From NCBI GenBank assembly GCA_051453625.1, contig JBOZIK010000001.1:124221279-124254791 (forward strand): a stretch of 33,513 bases of DNA, given 5' to 3'. A program made the position numbers and the translations under genes. This DNA is from Welwitschia mirabilis (Eukaryota > Gnetophyta > Gnetopsida > Welwitschiales). Below the pieces are notes generated by a model. That model was not told the DNA's origin, searched no databases, and worked only from the letters and a program-made list of their open reading frames with translations. This document shows, piece by piece, positions 1 to 10,429 of this stretch. The stretch's first letter is position 1, and the number at the start of each line of letters is the position of its first letter.

Positions 1-1050
1 TTTTGACTATACTATCAGTTACTTTTTTAGCTACCTCTTTTATAAGATAAATAAGCTTTAAATCATATGTACTACTATTTGTTTCTAAGGTAAATACTTT
101 ATTCACTCTTTTCTTCTTTTCACCTTCTTGTCTCCATGCTTAACTAATGTCCTAAAACTAAGTAATAGCTTCTCCTATCTCTTGATCACTTTTTGTCCTG
201 ATGCTTTCTTTACATAGTAAATCTATTTCATTTAAAGTTTAACTTTATGATACATTAAGTAAAGCTTTGACTTGTTCTCTAGATATAATTCGATGGTTAA
301 GACATTTAGCTAATAATATGTTATATCTATCCATGAACTCATCAAACCTTGCATTATCTTTTTGTTTAATATTTAAAATTTATCATCTTAAATCTTTAAC
401 TATCCTCAGGGGATGATATTTAGCCAATAAAGCATTCTTAAGAATTCCTCAAGAACTAAAAGCATGATTAGGATTTCTATGATACCATAGCTGAGCATTC
501 CATTTCAAGGAAAAAGGAAAATAACTTAAAAAATCAAATTTGGAATCAAGATAATTTGCTTTGTAGAAGGTACTAAATAAACTTAAATGTAGTATATGTT
601 CTTCTGATTGCTTATCTTTAAAAGTAAGTATTGATGTTATATTTAGATGTCTCACTTTTTCTAGGTGTTCTAAAGCTATAAAATTAATAGGATTTAAATC
701 TTCTAGCCAATTAATTTCATAGTTTAAAGGTCTTGAATCTTAATTATCTTCCCCACTCCACTACAAATTTCTTTTCAAGTCTATGTATATGAACTATTTA
801 GGAAGATTCTTCTTGAATGAGAGGTAATTTAAGAAGAATAAGAAATTGCTATTCTAATTCATTTATTAATTCGAAAAGGATTTTTTCCTTTACAATCTTT
901 GTAAGAGTGGTTTCATCCATTATAAAATCTTCCTCTTCTATTTCTATTTTAATCTTACTTCTAATTTTCTCATCCAAATCAAATTTATTAGGATCTTTAA
1001 CATACCTACATTTCTCATCTTATCATTTTCTTTGGCTATCTCCTTGGATT
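1..1050 (-). pseudogene. Ty3/gypsy gag remnant, truncated by window edge
   Basis: Read on the minus strand this is a broken retrotransposon Gag (capsid) coding region. The clearest parts are FPFSLKWNAQLWYH near 470-520 and KQKDNARFDEFMDRYN near 260-370, followed by LLAKC and SREQV. These match the Retrotrans_gag domain of plant Ty3/gypsy elements in order and spacing. An acidic N-terminal stretch is readable near 830-1010. Stops and frame changes interrupt it, so it is not functional. The C-terminal side runs off the window at base 1. Its 5' end lies only about 60-100 bp from the LTR of the neighbouring plus-strand element, so its own LTR is missing at this spot. It belongs to a different gag lineage from the plus-strand gag at 3790-5400. 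Confidence 0.75.
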
Positions 1051-1108
1051 ATAGACTTCTTCATGTCTACTAGTTGGTACTAGGAGAGCCCTCCTTCTAG
1101 TGCTAAAA

Positions 1109-3062
1109 TGATGGAAGCTTATGTTTATGATGCCAAAATGTATGTTTTTGATGGAGTATTTTGATTACTTTTGTAGTACATTTAGTAAGTAAAAAACTAT
1201 GATTATCTAAACTCAAGGAGAAAATCAAAGAAATACATAATTAGCAGTACAATTGGAGGCATTTTGGACTAGTTCTGATACTTTACATTTTGAGGAGGAA
1301 CTAATGAGCTTCAAGGCTAATTTTACTTAATAAAGATCTTCAAGAAGGCTATTCTTCCTTCATTGTCTAGATGACAGATTAGGATGACATCACTTACATG
1401 CTAACTAGGATGTTGACTAGACTGACATAAAGGATAAATATAGAATTCTATTAACATGACATCATCCTCACATTATTTAAATGATAATCAGGATGACAAT
1501 CTAATTTTAGTCAATGTATTAAACTTCACTAAACATATGCATCTATCATGTGCTTTTTGCACACTGTTAAGGTTTCTCATGCATCTATTAGGATTGTTTA
1601 TTTTTGAGTTTGTTGTTATCAATAAATACCAGCTCTATCCTTGACTTTAATAATCTTCATTGTACTAGAAATTCTTATGATAGGAGATTTAAGGGTCAAA
1701 GATCCACCTGTTAGTTACAAAGAGGGGTCTTCCTTCATGTTGGGCTATGTTTTCTTTATTGAGATGTTGTTCTTTTGTAATAAGATGTTGGCTCGAGATC
1801 TAATGAAAATATTCTTTCAGTTTTAACTTTACTCATGTTCATGCCCCTTATGGTTTATGTTGCTTATGATTTTGTGATATTTTTATTTGTGATATAGGTT
1901 ATCAAGGGTAACTGTTTCAAGATTGAAATAGNNNNNNNNNNNNNNNNNNNNNNNNNNNNNNNNNNNNNNNNNNNNNNNNNNNNNNNNNNNNNNNNNNNNN
2001 NNNNNNNNNNNNNNNNNNNNNNNNNNNNNNNNNNNNNNNNNNNNNNNNNNNNNNNNNNNNNNNNNNNNNNNNNNNNNNNNNNNNNNNNNNNNNNNNNNNN
2101 NNNNNNNNNNNNNNNNNNNNNNNNNNNNNNNNNNNNNNNNNNNNNNNNNNNNNNNNNNNNNNNNNNNNNNNNNNNNNNNNNNNNNNNNNNNNNNNNNNNN
2201 NNNNNNNNNNNNNNNNNNNNNNNNNNNNNNNNNNNNNNNNNNNNNNNNNNNNNNNNNNNNNNNNNNNNNNNNNNNNNNNNNNNNNNNNNNNNNNNNNNNN
2301 NNNNNNNNNNNNNNNNNNNNNNNNNNNNNNNNNNNNNNNNNNNNNNNNNNNNNNNNNNNNNNNNNNNNNNNNNNNNNNNNNNNNNNNNNNNNNNNNNNNN
2401 NNNNNNNNNNNNNNNNNNNNNNNNNNNNNNNNNNNNNNNNNNNNNNNNNNNNNNNNNNNNNNNNNNNNNNNNNNNNNNNNNNNNNNNNNNNNNNNNNNNN
2501 NNNNNNNNNNNNNNNNNNNNNNNNNNNNNNNNNNNNNNNNNNNNNNNNNNNNNNNNNNNNNNNNNNNNNNNNNNNNNNNNNNNNNNNNNCATCAAGGGTA
2601 ACTGTTTCAAGATTGAAATCGTTAGGCTAGGAACTTTTATTACATTGCATTTTATCTTTTCTATATTAAATATTGCATGTTTTCACATTCTGTTTGATGC
2701 ACTTGATAGCTTAGGTTAATTAGTGTTAGTGATAGTCTTTTTAAATTAATCTAGGTTATATAGGGTTGATTTTTATTACATAGAATTGATAGTCACATAG
2801 ATATTACATTTAGAGTATATTGCATTTGCATTGCGTTAGTGTGTTTATTTTCTTACATTATTACTTTTATTTCTTGAACTTAAAATAAACACTCATAAAA
2901 ATACTTTAAAAAATAATTTTCTTTCTTCTCATCTAGTGCCTTTGATAGATTATGACATTCAAATACACTCCCATTTATATTAGTATGTTGTATTTAAGCA
3001 TATATTTGTGATTGATAGAATTTGAGTAAGGATGTAATGTTTGCATAAATATACACTAAACA
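1109..3062 (+). repeat. 5' LTR of Athila/Tat-like gypsy element
   Basis: This block matches 11219-12450 along its whole length. Shared landmarks include the TGCCAAA start region, 'cacactgtta', 'aataaatacc', 'gagatctaatgaaa' and 'ttgcataaat'. It begins TG at 1109 and ends CA at 3062, just before the primer-binding site. The 658-N gap at 1932-2589 appears to hide little or nothing: the non-N length of about 1.3 kb agrees with the 1.23-kb 3' copy, and 31 bases (1901-1931) recur after the gap at 2591-2621. No clear 5-bp target duplication is visible outside the LTR pair ('taaaa' left, 'atact' right), so the exact ends are tentative. Confidence 0.7.
1901..2621. repeat. Gap with duplicated 31-bp flanks
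   Basis: Bases 1901-1931 recur nearly unchanged at 2591-2621 on the other side of 658 N. This suggests an overlap of adjoining contigs rather than a real repeat. Confidence 0.65.
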
Positions 3063-3065
3063 TCC

Positions 3066-3083
3066 TAGTGTCATTGCTAGGAA
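3066..3083 (+). other. Primer-binding site, decayed, tRNA-Asp type
   Basis: The sequence tagtgtcattgctaggaa lies 3 bp after the LTR end. The complement of the plant tRNA-Asp(GTC) 3' end is TGGCGCCGTTGCCGGGGA, the primer site typical of Athila/Tat elements. The two agree at 11 of 18 positions, and all 7 differences are C-to-T or G-to-A, so the purine/pyrimidine pattern matches 18 of 18. This supports both the lineage call and the plus-strand orientation. Confidence 0.7.
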
Positions 3084-3785
3084 AGGCTGTAATGAGTTCG
3101 AGAATTATCATCACCTAGATAAGTGCTTTGGATTTTAATTTATGTATTCGTTTGTGATAGGGTTGTATTTTTATGGTACCATAGTTTTTCTTTTCTCATT
3201 TTTCCACTTTTTTTATTTTTGAATCCACATTTTTTGAGCATGTCATCCTTCTTATCGTCCAAACGATATAGGTGGATGATGATCTAGAGTTAGGATTTTT
3301 CTAATATTTTTTATAGAGTTTTTTTTCATTTTTCAATTGCATAATAAATTAATATCATCTCCTCTATCATCTAGATGACTTAGGTGGATGACTATAAGTT
3401 TTGATTTTTTATTTGTTTCTATTTTCCTCTATTTTCCATTTTTTGTTTTTTATGTGTTAGTCATCTAAGTAATCATCTAGATGATGATAGAGATGACATT
3501 TCCAGAAACATCATTAAACATGTAGGAATGGGGTACACTCAAGTAAAAAGATGAAGTATCAAAGGGAGTAAATCCTAATCAATGAAAATATTAGCGAAGG
3601 TTTGGTCAACATGGAATTTATCCTAGGTACACACACCTCATGTATGTAAAGAATTCCGATAATTGAACAAATTTTTTTCATATTTCATTATTTTACAAAT
3701 TTAATTTTTCAAAAAAGAAATAGTTTAATAGTAATCCTTTTTTTATATACAATGCCAATAAAAAAAGCAAGTAGCTTCATCCAAT
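3084..3785 (+). other. Untranslated leader of the gypsy element
   Basis: This AT-rich stretch between the primer site and gag has no coding signal. It contains at least three copies of an imperfect palindrome of the type tcatctagatga (near 3253, 3367 and 3474), several followed by 'taggtggatgac'-like sequence. Related motifs occur in the LTRs and the 3' tail of the same element. It could hold packaging or regulatory signals, but no function can be assigned from sequence. Confidence 0.5.
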
Positions 3786-3789
3786 ATCC

Positions 3790-5400
3790 CAACCATGATA
3801 AGAACACCTAATTCAAATACTTCTAATGCAAATGTTAAACTTAGTGATTTAATAGCCTATAGAAACATGAGATCTAAAACCCTTTTGACTTACCTCCTAG
3901 TGAAGATGTAGAATTAAAAAACTTAAATGCTTATCCAAATTTTTTGGAAGAACCTAATGAAGATTCTTTTCAACATTGCACCGACATAGAATAATTAGTG
4001 CTTACTTTATAAAATGGAAAAAAATGAATTGGTAATAGAACTTACATGATTATCTTTCTTACTACACTTAGAAATAGAGAAAAACTTTGGCTAAAACCTA
4101 TATCTTATAAAGTCTTAAAAGTTGAAAGCAAGTACAAGATTCCTTTATCAAAAGATTCATGAGTGAGAGAACAATAAGAAAAATAAAAAATATAAGTTAA
4201 AAATTTTCAACGACAACCTAATAAGGATTATGCCATGACATATTAATGATTTATTATAGCTACACATTCGAATCTCATTAATGAATTCCCTAAATAATAA
4301 TTAATAGATTATTTTAATAGTGGATTAAATAGGAAAACCAAACAATTTGTATATTTTTTATGTGGTGGTAACTTGATGAATTTGGATTTATAAAAATACA
4401 TGGATATTATTGGAAGATGTTGTTCAAATAAGTTAGACTTAACCTAAATCAACTTTAAAAGAAAATCAAACTATAGGTCAAATGATAAAAGACTTAAAAT
4501 AATAAAAAGATGATAAGGAGGAAGTTAGAAATGATTAATAAATGNNNNNNNNNNNNNNNNNNNNNNNNNNNNNNNNNNNNNNNNNNNNNNNNNNNNNNNN
4601 NNNNNNNNNNNNNNNNNNNNNNNNNNNNNNNNNNNNNNNNNNNNNNNNNNNNNNNNNNNNNNNNNNNNNNNNNNNNNNNNNNNNNNNNNNNNNNNNNNNN
4701 NNNNNNNNNNNNNNNNNNNNNNNNNNNNNNNNNNNNNNNNNNNNNNNNNNNNNNNNNNNNNNNNNNNNNNNNNNNNNNNNNNNNNNNNNNNNNNNNNNNN
4801 NNNNNNNNNNNNNNNNNNNNNNNNNNNNNNNNNNNNNNNNNNNNNNNNNNNNNNNNNNNNNNNNNNNNNNNNNNNNNNNNNNNNNNNNNNNNNNNNNNNN
4901 NNNNNNNNNNNNNNNNNNNNNNNNNNNNNNNNNNNNNNNNNNNNNNNNNNNNNNNNNNNNNNNNNNNNNNNNNNNAAAAGAATGTCCTGATTACTAACAT
5001 ATAAAGAGAAAATACTTGAAGTGGTATGTGTATTTAACCAAAGGCCTATCAATTTTCAAAACCAAATGCAATATCAACAAGGAATTGGTGGGCAAAATAA
5101 TTGGAAACATTTTGAGAATAGATTCAATAATTCAAACTTTTAACCAAATAACTTTCAATCAATCTCTTTAAATTTTTAAAATTAATATCAAAATGATCTA
5201 ATGAAAGATTTAAGAATAACTAACACAAATATTGAAAATTAAAGTAAAAACATTTAAAATTTCATTAAAGTATTTCAAAAAACAATTTAACCCTTGAAAA
5301 CCCACAATGATATCTTACAAATCAAACTTTTCCAAATTCAAATGAAGTAAAAAGATATTGTAAAATATGTGATACAACACCACCTATTCATGAGACTTTA
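3790..5400 (+). pseudogene. Ty3/gypsy (Athila/Tat-like) gag, broken
   Basis: This is the capsid-type Gag region of the plus-strand gypsy element. Readable stretches in order are: DLPPSEDVELKNLNAYPNFL (about 3880-3950), LRNREKLWLKPI (about 4060-4105), FNSGLNRKTKQFVYFLCGG (about 4310-4370), CCSNKLDL (about 4420-4440) and an Asn/Gln-rich tail near 5040-5160. The pattern FxxGL...TKQFVxxxCGG is typical of Athila/Tat Gag. The 431-N gap at 4545-4975 removes part of it. Many in-frame TAA, TAG and TGA codons stand where the family has Gln, Arg or Trp. It is joined downstream to the protease region, consistent with one gag-pro reading frame. Non-functional. Confidence 0.75.
4545..4975. other. Assembly gap inside gag
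   Basis: 431 N. No duplicated flanks are visible. Part of the C-terminal half of gag is probably missing here. Confidence 0.9.
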
Positions 5401-5870
5401 ACTTCTCAAAATGATGGATAAAGTGAGGAAGAAGACGATATAGAAATATTAGAAACATCTACTTTTTCTTCAAGTTTAATTGAAACTGCACAAAAGAATA
5501 AAAGGAAAAGACAAGCTACCCCTTGATTTAATATAANNNNNNNNNNNNNNNNNNNNNNNNNNNNNNNNNNNNNNNNNNNNNNNNNNNNNNNNNNNNNNNN
5601 NNNNNNNNNNNNNNNNNNNNNNNNNNNNNNNNNNNNCACAATGATATCTTACAACTCAAACTTTTCCAAATTCAAATGAAGTAAAAAGATGTTGTAAAAT
5701 ATGTGATACAACACCACCTATTCATGAGACTTTAACTTCTCAAAATGATGAATAAAATGAGGAAGAAGATGATATAGAAATATTAGAAACATCTACTTTT
5801 TCTTCAACTTTAATTGAGACTACACAAAAGAATAAAAGAAAAAGACAAGCTACCCCTTGATTTAATATAA
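5303..5870. repeat. 100-N gap with 234-bp duplicated flanks
   Basis: 5303-5536 and 5637-5870 are the same 234-bp segment, equal in length with about 9 differences by eye (near 4%), one each side of a 100-N gap at 5537-5636. The segment encodes the Gag-protease linker, ending in a Lys/Arg-rich KNKRKRQATP-like stretch. Read once, the coding frame runs through to the protease. This looks like an unmerged overlap. Confidence 0.8.
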
Positions 5871-6480
5871 ATCCCATTTTTAATGAGCACATAATGCAAG
5901 ACAATAATAACAACTCGCTCTTTTTAAAGATCTTGCAAGAAAATCCTAAGTATGCTGTGTTGTGCAAATACCTACTTAGAAGAAAATAAAAACATACTAT
6001 CCCTAATAGAGTCTTCCTTAATCGAACTATTTCCAACTTAGTCATATAAAAAGCATCTAAATTTAAAGATCCTAAGGTAGCAATAATGAGTATCACTTTA
6101 CAAGGGAATAAGAAAATAAAAATATCTTTATTTGACATTGGACTTAGTGTAAACATCATCTCTCTTCACGTTTGTAAAAGAGTTGGGTTAGGAAAAAGAA
6201 TTAAACCTATATAAATCATATTAGATTTGGCTAACACTTCAATCAGGAAATCTGTGGGGATCATTAAAAACTTAGTAATCCAAATAGAAGAGGCTTGCTA
6301 TTCCATAGATGTGGTTATAATTGAAGCATAACATGATGGAAGTAACCCACTAATTTTAGAAAAAGCCTCATGTGCTACTGCTCATTACATCATAGACACA
6401 TGAATGAGATTAATGGAGTGTCACATAAATAAGAAGAGTTACACTATTAGAGTTCTCAATGCTATAGAAAAAAGATATGG
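5871..6480 (+). pseudogene. Gypsy retropepsin-like aspartic protease, broken
   Basis: The protease domain follows the Gag linker. FDIGLSVNIISLHV lies at about 6131-6172, with the presumed catalytic Asp codon at 6134-6136 in a D-x-G motif. Athila-type proteases have D-L-G-A/S-S-V-N here, so the catalytic triad is still readable. Further landmarks are the IRKSVGIIKNLVIQIEEA stretch (about 6240-6295) and NPLILEKASCATAHYIIDT (about 6346-6402). In the latter the family L-I-L-G-R-P has become L-I-L-E-K-A. Stops within the domain show it is dead. The frame passes into a C-terminal extension, with one extra base near 6478-6480. Confidence 0.78.
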
Positions 6481-6755
6481 GTAATGAAGGAAACTTAGAA
6501 AAAATAGCTAAACTAACTTTATTTATTCAACATCACTTAGTTAGAGAGATATTATAAATTCTACAAGATCGAATTTTGCACAATAATCTAATAGAAATAA
6601 ATAGTTCTAATCATGAGGATGAAAAAGTGAAATATGTTAATAGGAAAGAAGTCCAACATGTGAAATTAATTAAAAAATTTTATTATAAGCCTTATCATCT
6701 ATCCTTATCATCAAGACAACAGATTAGGATTACAGTCAAAAAAATCACAAATTAG
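6476..6755 (+). pseudogene. C-terminal extension after the protease
   Basis: About 90 codons follow the protease with a single internal stop (GNEGNLEKIAKLTLFIQHH at the start, then a Lys-rich end YVNRKEVQHVKLIKKFYY). The frame is offset by one base from the protease; dropping one G near 6479 would join them. It ends at a stop near 6755. It does not resemble the start of a reverse transcriptase, and no reverse transcriptase follows. It could be a lineage-specific tail of the gag-pro protein or a fused remnant. Function unknown. Confidence 0.5.
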
Positions 6756-9700
6756 TATAAGAAAAGTAAGAATAATGAAAAAAAGGAAAGATACAATTAC
6801 TAATAAGAAAAGTACAAAAACAATTCAATACAATAAGGTTAAAAACAACAATGAGAAAAGGAGTAATAATGAAAAATCCATAAAATATCAAATATACTAA
6901 ATGAAAAATTGACCTATCTTTTTCAATACAGCAATCTAATTTAGAAAATCTTCCCATGTTTCTCCATTCCATTCTCTTAAAAATATTCAAGGAAATATCT
7001 TTTAGTTTTCTACTAAGTCCATTTTAGTTTATATTGATAAATCTTTTTAAAGATATAACTTGGAAAATCTTGGAATTCTTAATTGTGGAAAATATTACTT
7101 TTTTAATAATTAATACTTTAAGCTAAGACTTAAAGAACTTATTAAGTATATTAAACCCTCCTTAATCATTCATCCTGAGAATCTTTCTCCCAAAGTTATG
7201 ATTTCTAATAGCATCATTAATATTTTCCATCCTTAATATTAATCTTTAAATGAAATCTATAATTGGAATTCTTTATATCATGTGTTTGATAAATGATTGT
7301 TCTTCCATAAATTATCTAAACTGTTTATCTCTTATATTACAAATAAATTTTGTGGGGCCAAAATGTTACCTTGTCATGCATATGTGCCTTTTATGTTTTA
7401 TTAATTGGTCTCTATTTGGTTTTGTTCCTTATTTTTATGAGAAATTAAATTATCCTATGACCTAAATAAATTCTTCTTTCTTTTTCTTTTTCTTCCTCTT
7501 TAATAAAGTATTGAATATAATTTAGGATTTGAATAAAATTTGTTTGCTTTAGTATTTGCNNNNNNNNNNNNNNNNNNNNNNNNNNNNNNNNNNNNNNNNN
7601 NNNNNNNNNNNNNNNNNNNNNNNNNNNNNNNNNNNNNNNNNNNNNNNNNNNNNNNNNNNAAATTTTGTGGGGCCAAAATGTTATTTTGTCATGCATATGT
7701 GCCTTTTATGTTTTATTAATTAGTCTCTATTTGGTTTGGTCCTTATTTTTATGAGAAAATAAATTATCCTACGACCTAAATAAATTATTCTTTCTTTTTA
7801 TTTTTCTTCCTCTTTAATAAAGTATTGAATATAATTTAGGATTTGAATAAAAATTTGTTTGCTTTAGTATTTGCTTTTGATTTTATGATTGTTATGCTTT
7901 TGTCTTTGGTTTTTTATTTCTTAATAAATTAATATTTAGATCATTAGTTTCTTATCTTTTAGAGAAAATAGATTTTTAGTGGCTCAGCTGAGATTTCTAA
8001 TTTGAACACCAGGGAAATTCATAAAAATGAACAAGGTTTACAAATCCATGAATGATTAAAAGTTCTTGAACATGATAGAAGAAATTGTTTTAAAAGTTCT
8101 CTTGCTATTGTCTAAATTCTTTTTTGGCTTAAGTTTTTAATGGATGTCATGCTATTACTTGAACATCTTTAACTTAGCTTATGCTTTACTTGATGAAGTT
8201 ACCATCACTAGTAATTTTTACTTAAACATTAAAGTGATAAGATAGAATTCATCCAATACTAAAACATTCAAATATCTATGAACTTTTTTTAAAAGAAGAT
8301 GCTTTAGTTTTTGTATTTTCTCTTAATGTTGTAAGCCTTTGATTATTTAGGGATGTTCTTTCTTATTTTTCATCACATTTCTTCACTTTCGTCTTTATGA
8401 GTATGTAGTTATGTGGGATTTATTTTGAAGAAGTATACCAAAAAAAAAAGAAAAAAAAGAATAATAACCATGATTTATCATTTTTATGATAAAATACATG
8501 GTCATCATGATGTCCTACCATACCAGGGTAAATTTTCCTGAGAGGAACCTTTGGCAGTGTTGACAGCTATGAGAACTCTACTAGGGGATCCACTAGTCAT
8601 GCTTCACAGGTTTTTACTTCTTTGACTATGTTTGTAATTCTATCATCATGGAATAATAATAAATACTATAAAGCTATGAGATTAGTATTATTCCTAGTGT
8701 CATTAGAGGCATTACTTATTTTGTTAGATTCATGGAGCTTACAATGTTCTTGCATACTCATTTCACTTTTCAGGATTTAGGTGTGTTTTGGGGTGTTAGT
8801 AGGTGAGTTCATTTATGATAGCTTTTAATCTTCTCATTCATTGTTTGAAAACCTTAGTCACTTAGCATCATCGTAATCACTGTCTATTTGAGTACNNNNN
8901 NNNNNNNNNNNNNNNNNNNNNNNNNNNNNNNNNNNNNNNNNNNNNNNNNNNNNNNNNNNNNNNNNNNNNNNNNNNNNNNNNNNNNNNNNNNNNNNNNNNN
9001 NNNNNNNNNNNNNNNNNNNNNNNNNNNNNNNNNNNTTCTTAGTTGTTTTCTTTGATATTTCAAAGTCATTTTTGTACTTTTTCATCACAAATGCTTAGGA
9101 CTTGATTATTTATTAGTTTTCTTGTTGATTTTTATTTTTGTTTGCAGTTTTTCTTTATAGGAGTCAATTTTCTTTTTGCAAATAAATGTTCCTTCAATTC
9201 ATGATAATAATTTTTTTTTATTTTACTTCTTTAATATTCTTTTTCAATATTGACGCATCTGATAATTATGAATTCATGGCACATTTTAGAATATTTCTCA
9301 TCTTAGTGCATTATAATTTGACCTTCTTATTATGCCTTATTTCTCATAATGCTTAGTCATTTCCCATATTTTGGACTCTCTGATACCTTTTTTAAACTCC
9401 ATGATATTATTTGAGATTAATTTATTCAACTAATAATTTAATTTTTATTCATCTTTTAAAAACTTCTATCATCATTCTTATCATCTAAACAACTAGCCAA
9501 GGCACATCATCTTTTGTTTATCTTTTTTTACCTATTTATAACCCTTCTTTTCATGCATAGAATACTACTTCTACCCTGTCTATATTGCTTATTTATACTT
9601 AAACTTGCATATTGATCTTTTCAATCTTATCTTGATGCAATATGGGACATATTGATTTACCTATGAGGCGAGAGAGAATAGGATATAGATTTTGAGATTT

Positions 9701-10429
9701 TTTTTTGAGAAAATTTTAGATTTTTAAGGGTTATTTTTATATTTTCATGAGACATATCTATAGTGTACTAAGCCAATTCTGAATGCCTATTATTTGAGTG
9801 ATGTACATTATGGATATTGTTTATAAATTAGATACTCAACAATAGAATACTTATAGATTATTTTTCTTGCAAGAACGATATAATTAATTTATGAGATCAT
9901 GGATGAAGAGAATAATGTTATAATTAATTATTTTGATATATTTCACTTGTAAATTATGCTTAAAAGCTTAATGTTTAATCTATGAATATATTTTTGAGTT
10001 ATTACTTTCTCGAATGATATATATACATCACTTATCTAAACTACTATGTATATATCTTATGATGATTATTTTTGTTATGACATCTAATTTATGTCTTTTT
10101 GAAGCACTAAATGTTTTGGAAGGGCTAATGCACTAGTGAGTATTTTGATCTTATTGTCTAACAAGCATGATTATAGAGACTTGATTTTATAGGTTAATTT
10201 TTAACTGTTTTTCATCTCCATAATCATCCAAATGATAGTCTGATGGACATCATGATCACTTCATCTACCAAGATAAAATATTCCATTTATTTGATTTGAG
10301 ATTTAATCTGCATACTAAGATTTCTAAACTTAATTTACATACCCCTAGTTAGTGTTTATCTTAGTTAATTTGGCTCACAAACGCAATTATAATTGTTCAC
10401 CAACTTCATCAATAACTGATAAGGCTAAG
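6756..10429 (+). other. Long non-coding tail of the gypsy element, no pol found
   Basis: Between the end of gag-pro and the 3' LTR there are about 3.4-3.6 kb of AT-rich DNA once gaps are discounted. I looked on both strands for reverse transcriptase, RNase H and integrase landmarks (F/Y-x-D-D, YPLxxID, HHCC, D-D-E spacing) and saw none. Notable parts: an A-rich tract at about 8437-8460, a GC-richer island at about 8505-8620, and palindrome-like motifs near 6700, 9475 and 10207 related to those in the leader. A 140-N gap lies at 8896-9035, with no duplicated flanks seen. Confidence 0.5.
7345..7874. repeat. 100-N gap with 215-bp duplicated flanks
   Basis: 7345-7559 and 7660-7874 carry the same 215-bp sequence, from 'aaattttgtggggccaaaa' to 'agtatttgc', with a few substitutions and compensating single-base indels. 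They lie either side of a 100-N gap at 7560-7659. Probably one locus represented twice by an unmerged overlap. Confidence 0.8.

Noticed and set aside
1864-2610. Apparent 248-codon minus-strand frame.
   Set aside because: Almost entirely N; the readable ends are LTR sequence. The same applies to the long frames across 4494-5052, 17293-18075 and 32002-32475.
3160-3185. Alternative primer site at 'atggtaccatag' after a longer 5' LTR.
   Set aside because: The 3' LTR similarity stops at the equivalent of 3062, and the 3066-3083 site matches tRNA-Asp with transitions only, so it explains the data better.
5740-6159. 139-codon minus-strand open stretch.
   Set aside because: It overlaps the plus-strand gag-protease remnant, which has clear family motifs; the minus frame is a shadow caused by AT-rich codons.
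6745-6990. 81-codon minus-strand frame with a hydrophobic centre.
   Set aside because: No family resemblance, and it lies antisense to the end of the gypsy coding region in low-complexity AT-rich DNA.
8576-8600. Sequence ggggatccactagt resembles a cloning-vector polylinker (BamHI-SpeI).
   Set aside because: Only 14 bases match and the bases on both sides are ordinary genomic AT-rich sequence; chance similarity is more likely than vector contamination.
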